Positions 1 to 8,717 of a stretch of 17,826 bases of DNA are shown here, piece by piece. The notes beneath the pieces were generated by a model, which worked only from the letters and a program-made list of their open reading frames with translations, was not told the DNA's origin and searched no databases. A program made the translations under genes and the position numbers. Each line of letters starts with the position of its first letter. Position 1 is the first letter of the stretch. The stretch spans positions 1 to 17,826 of the forward strand of contig JAUSIF010000067.1 in the NCBI GenBank assembly GCA_030648135.1, given 5' to 3'. Origin of the DNA: Xanthobacteraceae bacterium. GTDB lineage: Bacteria > Pseudomonadota > Alphaproteobacteria > Rhizobiales > Xanthobacteraceae.

Positions 1-1456
1 CCGAGCGCACCAGCCCGGCGCCGTGTTCGCCCGAGAGCGAGCCCTTGTATTCGCGCACCATGGCGAATGCCTCCTCGGCGATCTCGCGCATGGCCAGCAC
101 ATCTTTCTCCTGCCGCAGATTGAGCACCGGGCGCACATGCAGGCAACCGGAGCCGGCATGCGCGTACCAGGTGCCGCGCGTGCCATGCTTCTCGAAGATC
201 TGCGTCAGCCGCGTCGTGTAGTCGGCGAGATGCTCGAGCGGCACCGCGCAATCCTCGACGAAGGAGACCGGCTTGCCCTGCTCCTTCATCGACATCATGA
301 TGTTGAGGCCGGAGGTGCGCAGGTCCGCGATCGCGTTCTGGAGGCCGGGATCGAGCACCTCGACCACGCCGCCCCAGTGCGCCCCGCTCTTGTCCCAGCC
401 GAAGCCGAGATCGCCCATCAACTCGTGCAGGCGCTCGAGGCGTCGTGCGTTCTCCTCCTCGCCTTCGTCGAACTCGACGAGGAGAATCGCCTCCGGCTCG
501 CCGCGCACGAATTGCTCGAGGGTCGGACGGAACATGTCGATTTCGCGCGCAAGCTCGATCATGGTGCGATCGATGAGCTCGACCGCGATCGGCTTGAGTT
601 TCACGATATGCTGAGCCGCATCCATCGCCTCGTAGAAACGCCCGAAGTGGCAGACGCCGACGGCGCGCTTGCCGAGTGTCGGCCAGAGCTTCAGCTCGAT
701 TTTCGTGGAGAAAGCGAGCGTGCCTTCGGAGCCCACCAGGATGTGCGCGAGATTGGCGTCGTTCTTGCCGGGGACGAGCGTGTCGAGATTGTAGCCGCCG
801 ACGCGGCGCTGGACCTTGGGGAAACGCGCTTCGATCTCGGTGGCCTCCCGCTTGCCGAGCGCCAAGAGATCGCGCGCGAGCGGCTGCAGCGGCGAGGATT
901 GCGGGATATCGCCGACCGGGCCGAAATGAGCGGGCGTGCCGTCGGCGAGCACCGCGTCGATCGCGAGCACATTGTTGCGCATGGTGCCGTAGCGCAGCGA
1001 GCGGCCGCCGCAGGAATTGTTGCCGGCCATGACACCGATGGTGGCGCGCGAGGCAGTCGAGACATCGATCGGGAACCAGAGGCCGTGGGCTTTCAGCTTG
1101 CGGTTCAGCTCATCGAGCACGATGCCGGGCTCGACCACGCAGCGCCGGCCGGAGATGTCCAAATCGAGAACGCGGGTCAAATGCTTTGAGCAGTCGACGA
1201 CCAGCGACTCGTTCACGGTCTGGCCGCATTGCGAGGTGCCGCCGCCGCGCGCGAGCACGCTCACGCCCTCCGCTCGCGCGAACGCGATGGCGCGTTCGGC
1301 CTCCTCGACCGTCCGCGGCACCACCACGCCGATGGGCATGACCTGGTAGGAGGACGCGTCGGTCGCGTAACGGCCGCGGCTGAAGCGATCGAACAGCACG
1401 TCACCGGTCACTTCGCGTCTCAGCCGGCGCTCGAGGCCCGGCATCAGTTTTGCCAT
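1..1456 (-). CDS. FAD-binding oxidase, glycolate/D-lactate dehydrogenase type (C-terminus outside window)
   Basis: The first 485 residues of a flavin-dependent 2-hydroxyacid dehydrogenase are visible; the frame is still open at the left edge. An FAD-binding PCMH-type domain covers about residues 40-180, with ARGGGTSQCGQ at 69-79 and GNNSCGGRSLRYG at 145-157. The FAD-oxidase C-terminal domain follows, with WYAHAGSGCLHVRP shortly before GEHGAGLVRS at 476-485. Many relatives of this architecture (YdiJ-like) continue to about 1000 residues with a 4Fe-4S and CCG-type region, so an Fe-S half may lie beyond the edge. The ATG at 1456 was preferred over the one at 1462 because GGAGG then sits 8 bases upstream instead of almost touching the codon. 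It is divergent from the glyoxylate aminotransferase gene, which suggests glycolate or another short 2-hydroxyacid as substrate. D-lactate remains possible. The family is sure, the substrate is not. Confidence 0.88.
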   Translation of the reverse strand, partial: MAKLMPGLERRLRREVTGDVLFDRFSRGRYATDASSYQVMPIGVVVPRTVEEAERAIAFARAEGVSVLARGGGTSQCGQTVNESLVVDCSKHLTRVLDLDISGRRCVVEPGIVLDELNRKLKAHGLWFPIDVSTASRATIGVMAGNNSCGGRSLRYGTMRNNVLAIDAVLADGTPAHFGPVGDIPQSSPLQPLARDLLALGKREATEIEARFPKVQRRVGGYNLDTLVPGKNDANLAHILVGSEGTLAFSTKIELKLWPTLGKRAVGVCHFGRFYEAMDAAQHIVKLKPIAVELIDRTMIELAREIDMFRPTLEQFVRGEPEAILLVEFDEGEEENARRLERLHELMGDLGFGWDKSGAHWGGVVEVLDPGLQNAIADLRTSGLNIMMSMKEQGKPVSFVEDCAVPLEHLADYTTRLTQIFEKHGTRGTWYAHAGSGCLHVRPVLNLRQEKDVLAMREIAEEAFAMVREYKGSLSGEHGAGLVRS

Positions 1457-1462
1457 CCGCAT

Positions 1463-1470
1463 TTCCTCCG
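1463..1470 (-). promoter_or_regulatory. Ribosome binding site of the FAD oxidase gene
   Basis: The minus strand reads CGGAGGAA here. Its distance to the ATG at 1456 is normal (8 bases after GGAGG), whereas the ATG at 1462 would leave only 2 bases. This decides the start. Confidence 0.6.
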
Positions 1471-1522
1471 TCCGAGCGCCCGCAGCGACATTATTGGCCA
1501 GTTCGCTTGACTGAATCCGCAG

Positions 1523-1528
1523 TATAAT
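1523..1528 (+). promoter_or_regulatory. Possible -10 element upstream of the aminotransferase gene
   Basis: A perfect TATAAT stands in the 168-base divergent intergenic region, about 97 bases before the aminotransferase ATG. No good -35 lies 16-18 bases upstream; the TTGACT at 1507-1512 is only 10 bases away. If it is used, transcription would start near 1535 and the leader would include the nested inverted repeats at 1557-1597. Confidence 0.3.
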
Positions 1529-1556
1529 TCAGATGATGGGCCTTGTATGGAATCCG

Positions 1557-1597
1557 GTTCGGGACGGTGCGCGGCGCTACGCGCGAACGATCCGAAC
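1557..1597 (+). repeat. Nested inverted repeats in the aminotransferase leader
   Basis: GTTCGG (1557-1562) pairs with CCGAAC (1592-1597). Inside it GCGCG (1569-1573) pairs with CGCGC (1580-1584) around a 6-base loop. The structure ends 14 bases before the GGGAG ribosome site at 1612-1616. It could be an RNA hairpin in the leader or a dyad operator. No known riboswitch class was recognised. Confidence 0.35.
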
Positions 1598-1624
1598 GAA
1601 TGACGCTAGCTGGGAGCAAGACTG

Positions 1625-2833
1625 ATGGCTTCTAATATCTCACGCACCGCGGGCCGTCATTTTCTGCAGATTCCGGGGCCCTCGCCATTACCCGATCGCA
1701 TCTTAAGGGCAATGGACACGCCGATCATCGACCACCGCGGGCCGGAGTTCGCGAAGCTCGCCAAGCGCTGCCTGGAAGGCATCAAGACCATTTTCAAGAC
1801 CACAAACCCGGTCATCATCTACACCGCGACCGGCACCGGCGCCTGGGAGGCGGCGCTCGTCAACACGCTCTCGCCGGGCGATCGCGTGCTGATGGTCGAG
1901 ACCGGCCAGTTCGCAACGCTGTGGAAGAAAATGGCCGAGAAGCTCGGCCTCAAGCCCGAATTCATCGCGACCGATTGGCGGATCGGCGCCGACCCGGCGG
2001 CGGTCGAAGAACACCTGCGCAAGGATAAGGCACGCGAGATCAAGGCCGTTTGCGTACTACACAACGAGACATCGACCGGCTGCCTCTCGCCGGTCGCCGA
2101 GATCCGCAAGGCGATCGACCGCGCCGGGCACTCCGCGCTGTTCATGGTCGACACCATCTCCTCGCTCGCCTCGACGGACTACCGTCACGACGAATGGGGC
2201 GTCGACGTCACTGTCGGCGGCGCGCAGAAGGGCCTGATGCTGCCACCGGGCATGTCCTTCAATGCCGTCAGCGACAAGGCGCTCGCGGCCGCCAAGAACT
2301 CGAAGCTGCCGAAGTCGTTCTGGTCGTGGGAAGACATGTTGAACATGAACAAGATCGGCTTCTTTCCCTACACCCCGGCGACGCAGATGCTGCACGGTCT
2401 TTCCGCCTCGATCGACATGCTGCACGAGGAAGGGCTCGATAACGTCTTCGCCCGCCACGCCCGCCTCGCCGAGGCGACGCGGCGCGCGGTGCGCGCCTGG
2501 GGGCTCGAGATCATGTGCCGCGATCCGAAATACTACTCGCCGACGATCACCGCGGTCATGATGCCCGAGGGTCACGATGCCGATGCGTTCCGCAATCTGG
2601 CGCTCGAGACCTTCAACATTTCCTACGGTATGAGCTTCGCCAAGTTCGCCGGCAAGATGTTCCGCATCGGCCATCTCGGCGACATCAACGACGGCTATCT
2701 CGTCGGCGCACTGGCGGCGACCGAAATGGCGCTCGCCCTGGCAGGCGTGCCGCACAAGAAGGGCGGCGTGCAGGCGGCAATGGACTACATCGTGTCGGCG
2801 CATGCGAGCCCGGCGCGCGCGGCGGCCGAGTGA
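1625..2833 (+). CDS. Serine/alanine-glyoxylate aminotransferase (class V, PLP-dependent)
   Basis: This 402-residue fold-type I transaminase matches the serine-glyoxylate/alanine-glyoxylate aminotransferase family in length and motifs. It would transfer an amino group from serine or alanine to glyoxylate, giving glycine and hydroxypyruvate or pyruvate in the cytoplasm. Visible features are the N-terminal PGPSPLPDRILRAM, the phosphate-binding TATGTGAWEAAL (67-78), Asp176 in VDTISS, which should contact the pyridine nitrogen, and the PLP lysine Lys202 in GGAQKGLM. GGGAG lies 8 bases before the ATG. It is divergent from the FAD oxidase, so the pair could turn glycolate into glycine; it converges with tadD at its 3' end. 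Choice between serine and alanine as donor cannot be made from sequence alone. Confidence 0.9.
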   Translation: MASNISRTAGRHFLQIPGPSPLPDRILRAMDTPIIDHRGPEFAKLAKRCLEGIKTIFKTTNPVIIYTATGTGAWEAALVNTLSPGDRVLMVETGQFATLWKKMAEKLGLKPEFIATDWRIGADPAAVEEHLRKDKAREIKAVCVLHNETSTGCLSPVAEIRKAIDRAGHSALFMVDTISSLASTDYRHDEWGVDVTVGGAQKGLMLPPGMSFNAVSDKALAAAKNSKLPKSFWSWEDMLNMNKIGFFPYTPATQMLHGLSASIDMLHEEGLDNVFARHARLAEATRRAVRAWGLEIMCRDPKYYSPTITAVMMPEGHDADAFRNLALETFNISYGMSFAKFAGKMFRIGHLGDINDGYLVGALAATEMALALAGVPHKKGGVQAAMDYIVSAHASPARAAAE

Positions 2834-2887
2834 CGGGCGGATTTTCTCCGGCAGATCCGTATAGGCGATGCGAGACCGTCGGAAGTC

Positions 2888-3487
2888 TTAGCGGGCGCCC
2901 TTGCCCTTGCGGACAGCCTCGTCGAGCAGATCGAGGTTGTTCTGGATATATTTGCTGTCCGGGTCCTTGACCTGGGCCGCAACCAGTTTCTTGCGGGCCA
3001 TTTTGTAGTCGCCCCGCAACATGAGGGAATAACCCTGATTGTTGAGGATTTCCGGGGTGGGGCCGAGGATCGCGATCGCCTGTTCGTAGGCGCGGTCGGC
3101 GAGATCAAAGCGGCGTAGGCGGTCGTAGGAGGCCGCCAGTCCGACCCATGCTTCGGCGTCGCGCGGCCGCGCCTCGACGGCACGGCGGAAATACTTTTCG
3201 GCAAGGCCGTAGTTCTGCTCGCGATATTGCCGCTTGCCGAGACTCAAATCGTCGTTGGGATCGCCGCCGAGCAATTCTCTCTTGAGGGGGCCCGCGTCAC
3301 CGGGCTCGGGCGCGGTGGATCCGATGGACGAAAGCGAGCCGGTCGTATCCGGCTCTATGGATGAGGTGGCCATTTGATCGCCACCCGCCGGCTCGTACAG
3401 CTGCGCCGTCCTGCTCGAACTCTCGCAGCCGATCAGCCACAAGAGACAGGCGGCCATCGCGACTAGCCGTGCCACTCCAACTCGCAT
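2888..3487 (-). CDS. tadD: TadD: TPR lipoprotein of the Tad pilus system
   Basis: A 199-residue lipoprotein. The signal peptide MRVGVARLVAMAACLLWLIGC has a lipobox LIGC with Cys21 as the lipidation site. A Ser/Thr/Pro/Gly-rich linker runs to about residue 75, followed by three tetratricopeptide repeats at about 79-110, 112-144 and 146-176. TadD proteins are pilotin-like outer-membrane-associated factors that support secretin assembly; that role comes from the family. A GGGAG site is 7 bases before the ATG at 3487. It is the last tad gene here and is set apart from tadC by 174 bases, so it may have its own promoter. It converges with the aminotransferase gene. Confidence 0.85.
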   Translation of the reverse strand: MRVGVARLVAMAACLLWLIGCESSSRTAQLYEPAGGDQMATSSIEPDTTGSLSSIGSTAPEPGDAGPLKRELLGGDPNDDLSLGKRQYREQNYGLAEKYFRRAVEARPRDAEAWVGLAASYDRLRRFDLADRAYEQAIAILGPTPEILNNQGYSLMLRGDYKMARKKLVAAQVKDPDSKYIQNNLDLLDEAVRKGKGAR

Positions 3488-3661
3488 CGGTACGCTCCCA
3501 GCGGCGAAAAGATCGGGCCCATCCCTTTCCGGATGAGTCTCCAGCGCGGCTTTTCGACGCGGATTCCCGAGGAAACCGAACCGTCGGAAGCTAGAGCAGG
3601 ATGGTTAAGAATTTCTCGCCGGGCGGTAAGCGATTGTGGCGAGATTTTCGAGCCTTTGCGG
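3488..3661 (-). promoter_or_regulatory. Gap between tadC and tadD, possible separate tadD promoter
   Basis: At 174 bases this is the only sizeable gap inside the tad genes. It contains the 7-bp dyad at 3614-3644, GANTC sites such as GAGTC near 3535, and the tadD ribosome site at 3495-3499. No convincing -35/-10 pair was found by eye, so an independent promoter is inferred from spacing only. Confidence 0.3.
3614..3644 (-). repeat. Inverted repeat just downstream of tadC
   Basis: TCTCGCC (3614-3620) and GGCGAGA (3638-3644) form a perfect 7-bp dyad with a 17-base loop, starting 18 bases after the tadC stop. On the minus transcript it is followed by AATTCTTAA, not a T-run, so it is a weak candidate for an intrinsic terminator. 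It could be an mRNA 3'-end stabiliser or an operator for tadD. Confidence 0.35.
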
Positions 3662-4639
3662 TCAATAACCGCCTAGCTTGAGGCGGACATAGGCCGGCAA
3701 CATGATCACGATCACGAGCACCGGAAAGACGCACAGCACCAGCGGAACGGAGAGCTTAGCCGGCAAGCTGTAGGCTTTCTCCTCGGCGCGGGAGAGCCGC
3801 TTATGACGCATGTCGTCGCTGTAGACCCGCAGTGCTTCGGTCATGCTGGAGCCGAGCTCTTCCGATTGCTGAAGCAGCGTGGCGAAGGAGCGCGCCCCCT
3901 CCAAACCTAGTCTGTCGCCGAGATGCTCCAGCGCATCGCTCAGCGAGCGGCCGGCGCGCATTTCGAGGGTAGTCATGTGAATATTGGCCCCGAGCGAGGG
4001 ATAGGAGTCGGTGAGCTCGCGTCCGACTCGATCGAGCGCCGCATCCATGCTCAATCCGGCGTCCGCGCACACGACCAAGAGATCCATGAAATCCGGGAAG
4101 CCGGCGCGATGCTCGGTCTGCCGGTTGGTGACGCGACGGCTGATATAAAAGCCGGGCGAGAAATAACCCACGAGCCCGCACAGCCCGACTAGAGGCCAGA
4201 ACATCGCCTTGGTGTCCGGAGAAACGATCGGAATGATGAAAAACGCTCCTACACCCAACCCCACCGCCAACGCCGTGCGAGCGATGAAGAAGAAGGCGGC
4301 CGTACGCGGATCGAGGAAGCCGGCTTGGACTAGACGGCGTCGCAACATCCGCATGTTTTTTTCGTTCGACGCCGAGTAATGCTTGGTCGTGTAGTCGATC
4401 AATCGCTGACCGGCTTTGACGCTGGCGTGGCGCAGCGAGCGCGAGTTGGCGGCGGCGGAGCGGCGCGGGCCGTCGGAAGCGATGTCGGCGGCGCGGCGCT
4501 TCACCGAACCGCGCACCCGGATCGCCGCCATGACGCCGAAAGCGAGCGTCGAAACCGCGAGAAAGACGAGCAACCCCAACATGAACGTGGAGTTGTCGTC
4601 GGCATAATCGAAGAAGAAGTATTCCAGGATCGTATCCAT
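3662..4639 (-). CDS. tadC: TadC: inner-membrane platform protein (T2SSF family)
   Basis: A 325-residue membrane protein with four hydrophobic segments at about 19-40, 117-138, 147-165 and 297-317. The cytoplasmic type II secretion F domain contains FPDFMDLLVVCADAGLSMDAA (181-201) and RAGRSLSDALEHLGDR (228-243). With TadB it forms the inner-membrane platform through which the motor ATPase drives Flp pilus assembly. The ATG lies 3 bases after the tadB stop, so translation is probably coupled. Length and domain order are normal for TadC. Confidence 0.92.
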   Translation of the reverse strand: MDTILEYFFFDYADDNSTFMLGLLVFLAVSTLAFGVMAAIRVRGSVKRRAADIASDGPRRSAAANSRSLRHASVKAGQRLIDYTTKHYSASNEKNMRMLRRRLVQAGFLDPRTAAFFFIARTALAVGLGVGAFFIIPIVSPDTKAMFWPLVGLCGLVGYFSPGFYISRRVTNRQTEHRAGFPDFMDLLVVCADAGLSMDAALDRVGRELTDSYPSLGANIHMTTLEMRAGRSLSDALEHLGDRLGLEGARSFATLLQQSEELGSSMTEALRVYSDDMRHKRLSRAEEKAYSLPAKLSVPLVLCVFPVLVIVIMLPAYVRLKLGGY

Positions 4640-4642
4640 CGC

Positions 4643-5611
4643 TCAAATCCTGAAATTCACCAGGCGGTACATGATGTAGTTTCCGAGCGCCATCCAAGCA
4701 CCACCGATCGCAAGCCCGATTTTCGTGACGTCCTCGTGCCAGATTTTTCCATAGAAGTCCGGCGCCACCACTTTGAGAATGAGAAACATGGCGATGGGCA
4801 AACCTGAAAGAAGGATTGCCGAAAAACGCCCCTCGGCCGCCAAGGCCCGGATCTTGCGGCGCATTTTAAATCGTTGACGGATCACCGAGGACAGATTGCT
4901 GAGAATTTCGCTCAAGTTTCCGCCGGTCGAACCCTGGATCGCCACGGCGGTGACGAACAGGGGCAGATCGTCCTGGCCGATGCGAAAATAGAGACTTCGC
5001 ATCGCCGTCTCCATCTCCGCGCCGTAGGTGACCTCATCGGCGACCATGCCGAACTCGCTGCCGATCGGGTCGGGCAACTCGCGCCCGACCATCGAGATGG
5101 CGATTGGAACCGGATGGCCGGCTCGCAAGCTGCGAACGATGATGTCGATGGCATCCGGAAACTGCTCGCCGAACTTCTTTTGACGCCGGTTGCGCAGGAA
5201 TCGAAGCACCAGATACGGCAGTACCAGAACGGAGACGGCGGTGACCAACGCCGCTTCGATGAGATCGCCGCGCAGGGTCAGTTCCGCGATGAACACGATG
5301 ACCGTCCCGGCCGCGACGAATATGGCGAGCTTCCAGACTCCGATCGTCAGTCCCGACTGCAGAATAAGCTGGTTGATCGACAGGATGGGCAGTCTGAAAT
5401 CGCCGCCGCTGGTCAGCCCGCGCTCGCGCCGCAACTGGATGAGGATGTTCTCGCGGTTCGGCTGATTGTGCATCAATTGCAGGCGCCGATTGACGCGATT
5501 GCGGTATGACGCCGCCGAAAAGAACAGCAGATAGATCGCCTCGACCAGGAGCACGACCGATACCGCTGCAAACAGATAGAACAGGTGAGTTTCGTCGAGT
5601 TCGAACGGCAT
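4643..5611 (-). CDS. tadB: TadB: inner-membrane platform protein (T2SSF family)
   Basis: A 322-residue membrane protein and partner of TadC. Hydrophobic segments are at about 11-32, 92-112, 118-138, 264-284 and 296-317. The T2SSF domain shows FPDAIDIIVRSLRAGHPVPI (151-170) and QGSTGGNLSEIL (226-237). The reading frame stays open upstream to 6052 inside cpaF, but that part is arginine- and histidine-rich out-of-frame sequence. The start is therefore placed at the ATG at 5611, 5 bases after the cpaF stop. A GTG at 5620 overlapping the cpaF stop as GTGA is an alternative that adds three residues. There is no clear ribosome site, which fits translational coupling to cpaF. Confidence 0.92.
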   Translation of the reverse strand: MPFELDETHLFYLFAAVSVVLLVEAIYLLFFSAASYRNRVNRRLQLMHNQPNRENILIQLRRERGLTSGGDFRLPILSINQLILQSGLTIGVWKLAIFVAAGTVIVFIAELTLRGDLIEAALVTAVSVLVLPYLVLRFLRNRRQKKFGEQFPDAIDIIVRSLRAGHPVPIAISMVGRELPDPIGSEFGMVADEVTYGAEMETAMRSLYFRIGQDDLPLFVTAVAIQGSTGGNLSEILSNLSSVIRQRFKMRRKIRALAAEGRFSAILLSGLPIAMFLILKVVAPDFYGKIWHEDVTKIGLAIGGAWMALGNYIMYRLVNFRI

Positions 5612-5616
5612 GAGCG

Positions 5617-7038
<1,422 letters not shown>

Positions 7039-7054
7039 GTCTAATCCTCAACCT

Positions 7055-8287
7055 TCACCGTGCGAGAAATAGACTGCGCTCTTTCGGAGCCGTTTCCGGC
7101 TTCGAAGCCGCGGGTTTGGCGGCGACCGGCGGAAGGATCAGCTTCTTCAGCTCGGTCGTGACGTTGTTTCCCTGCTTCACTTCCTCAAGCGGAACGCCGC
7201 GATCGATGGCTTCGCGCACAAGGCGGTAATTGTTCGGAACCGCGCCGGCAAAGGCGTCACCGAGAGCTTGTTTGATATCCGCACGGCGCAATCCCGGAGC
7301 AAAAAACCGCTGTTCGAATCGATTGACGATTACCTGCGGATGCGGCGCCTGTCCGAGGCGCTCGGAGATCGCTGCGACAAGTTGCTTTGCGTGCCGCAGT
7401 CCCGGTACCGTCATCTCGCTGACGATGAAGAGCTTGTTCGATCCGAGCAGGACGTTGTCGGTCCAGGTGAACCATGTCCTCGGCATGTCGATCACGACGT
7501 AGTCGAAGTGCGAGGAAACCAGATCCAACAGGCGCGTCACGACATTGGGGTCGAAGGAGCGCATATCGGCCGGACGGTTCGGCGCCGCGATGACGGCAAG
7601 GCCGGTGGAATGGTGCGACAGCATCACTTCGAGCAGCTGGCGATCAAGCCGCTCGGGACGTGGTTCGATCTCGCTCAGAACAAGGCGGGGCTCCAGATCC
7701 AGATAGTCGGCGCAGGCGCCATGCTGAAAATCGAGATCGACGAGACAGGTCGAAAGGCTGCCCCGAGGCCCGCTATTGAGCAAAGTCAACGCCGCCTGGA
7801 TCGCGAGCGTAGTGACCCCGACTCCGCCGGCTGCCGGCAGGAAGGTGTAGATCTCGGCCTCTTTCACTTCCTCGCGGCTCGGCTCATGCGCGACCCGCGA
7901 GCAGGCCCGGACGAGCTCGATCGGCGTCACCGGTTTCACCATGAAATCGGCGACCCGCATCTGCACCAGCTTGCGCGCAACGACTTCGTTGAACGCCTGC
8001 GTGACCACGACCACCGGCGGCCGTCCGCCAAGCCGTCCCATCAGCCGCTGCAAGGCCGGCAACTCTTCCGGCTGGGTGGCGTCGAGATCGATGACAACGA
8101 CCGCGGCGTTGCCGATTTCGAGTTTGGCTTCCTCGCCCATGAGTCCGCCTTTGACGAGGGCGAGATCGATCAATGCGTTGGTGCCAAAGGTGGAGCGCAC
8201 CAACTCCTCGAAGTCGGCATCAGCGGTCAGCACAACCACCCGAATTTTGTTGGTTGCCGGTGCGGATTGGCCGTTCAGCATGGACAT
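7055..8287 (-). CDS. cpaE: CpaE/TadZ: receiver-like and MinD/ParA-like pilus localisation protein
   Basis: A 410-residue protein. Residues about 14-135 form a response-regulator-like domain with VVVIDLDA (63-70) and a Lys118-Pro119 pair. A MinD/ParA-type ATPase domain follows from about 145 to 395, with a P-loop-like PAAGGVGVTT (151-160), LVDLDFQHG (182-190) and Walker B YVVIDMPR (263-270). CpaE/TadZ places the Tad machine at a cell pole, according to work on the family. Both lysines of the deviant Walker A motif (xKGGxGKT) are missing here, being Ala and Val, so ATP hydrolysis may be impaired or absent. The ATG at 8287 was used; Met3 at 8281 is an alternative. It lies 85 bases after the cpaD-position gene. 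Confidence 0.92.
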   Translation of the reverse strand: MSMLNGQSAPATNKIRVVVLTADADFEELVRSTFGTNALIDLALVKGGLMGEEAKLEIGNAAVVVIDLDATQPEELPALQRLMGRLGGRPPVVVVTQAFNEVVARKLVQMRVADFMVKPVTPIELVRACSRVAHEPSREEVKEAEIYTFLPAAGGVGVTTLAIQAALTLLNSGPRGSLSTCLVDLDFQHGACADYLDLEPRLVLSEIEPRPERLDRQLLEVMLSHHSTGLAVIAAPNRPADMRSFDPNVVTRLLDLVSSHFDYVVIDMPRTWFTWTDNVLLGSNKLFIVSEMTVPGLRHAKQLVAAISERLGQAPHPQVIVNRFEQRFFAPGLRRADIKQALGDAFAGAVPNNYRLVREAIDRGVPLEEVKQGNNVTTELKKLILPPVAAKPAASKPETAPKERSLFLAR

Positions 8288-8372
8288 TCACTCGCTTCGT
8301 TCAGACCGGTGCGGTCGTTCCGCCCCTCGCCATCGCGCAGTTCACACACGACTTCTTGGTTTTACCGCTTCG

Positions 8373-8717
8373 TTATTTCGTAGTCGCCGGCGTGGCCGAT
8401 TCGGAATTCGTCGGAGTGAATTCAACCGAACTAGTGCTGATAGACTTGAGCGGCGTGACTTTATTCTGACGATACCGCTCGACAGCGGTTTGCATCCGCT
8501 CACCGTTCGATTCGATGTTGCGGTTGGCCGCCGCACGAGGCCACGGATCAACGGTCTGCGTGATGATATTGGCCGCGACCGCATCGCCCGCTCCGAAACT
8601 GATCGTCTCGCGTCGGTCCAGATAAAAATCCGGAGTCGAGCAGCCGGCGAGCATTCCGGCGAATCCAATCGCCGGAATGAGCGACCGAAGGCGAAACCGT
8701 TCACTGAAGCGCGACAT
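8373..8717 (-). CDS. Short lipoprotein in the cpaD position of the Tad operon
   Basis: A 114-residue lipoprotein. The signal peptide ends in a lipobox LAGC with Cys26, followed by a polar periplasmic part. A conserved-looking core reads TISFGAGDAVAANIITQTVD and continues with PWPRAAANRNIESNGERMQ. Its place between cpaC and cpaE is where cpaD (RcpB/TadB-operon lipoprotein, about 200-250 residues) normally sits, but this protein is only about half as long. The start at 8717 was chosen because GGAGGAAA lies directly upstream; a frame extension to 8801 runs into cpaC. The gene overlaps the cpaC 3' end by 17 bases. It may be a reduced CpaD that retains only the region near the DPWP motif, or a distinct rhizobial pilus lipoprotein. 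A secretin-associated role is inference. Confidence 0.8.
   Translation of the reverse strand: MSRFSERFRLRSLIPAIGFAGMLAGCSTPDFYLDRRETISFGAGDAVAANIITQTVDPWPRAAANRNIESNGERMQTAVERYRQNKVTPLKSISTSSVEFTPTNSESATPATTK

Noticed and set aside
23..1189. Long plus-strand frame of 388 codons
   Set aside because: It lies antisense to the FAD oxidase gene, whose protein has clear flavin-domain motifs; the plus frame is rich in Arg, Ala and His with no motif, as expected for GC-rich shadow frames.
1507..1528. TTGACT plus TATAAT as a full sigma70-type promoter
   Set aside because: The spacer is only 10 bases, far from the 16-18 required; only the -10 was kept, at low confidence.
2834..2887. CGGAT/ATCCG dyad between the aminotransferase and tadD genes as a bidirectional terminator
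   Set aside because: Only 5 bp with a 12-base loop and no T-run on either strand; too weak to list.
7268..8383. Long plus-strand frame of 371 codons
   Set aside because: Antisense to cpaE; low-complexity Arg/His/Asp-rich translation without a recognisable domain.
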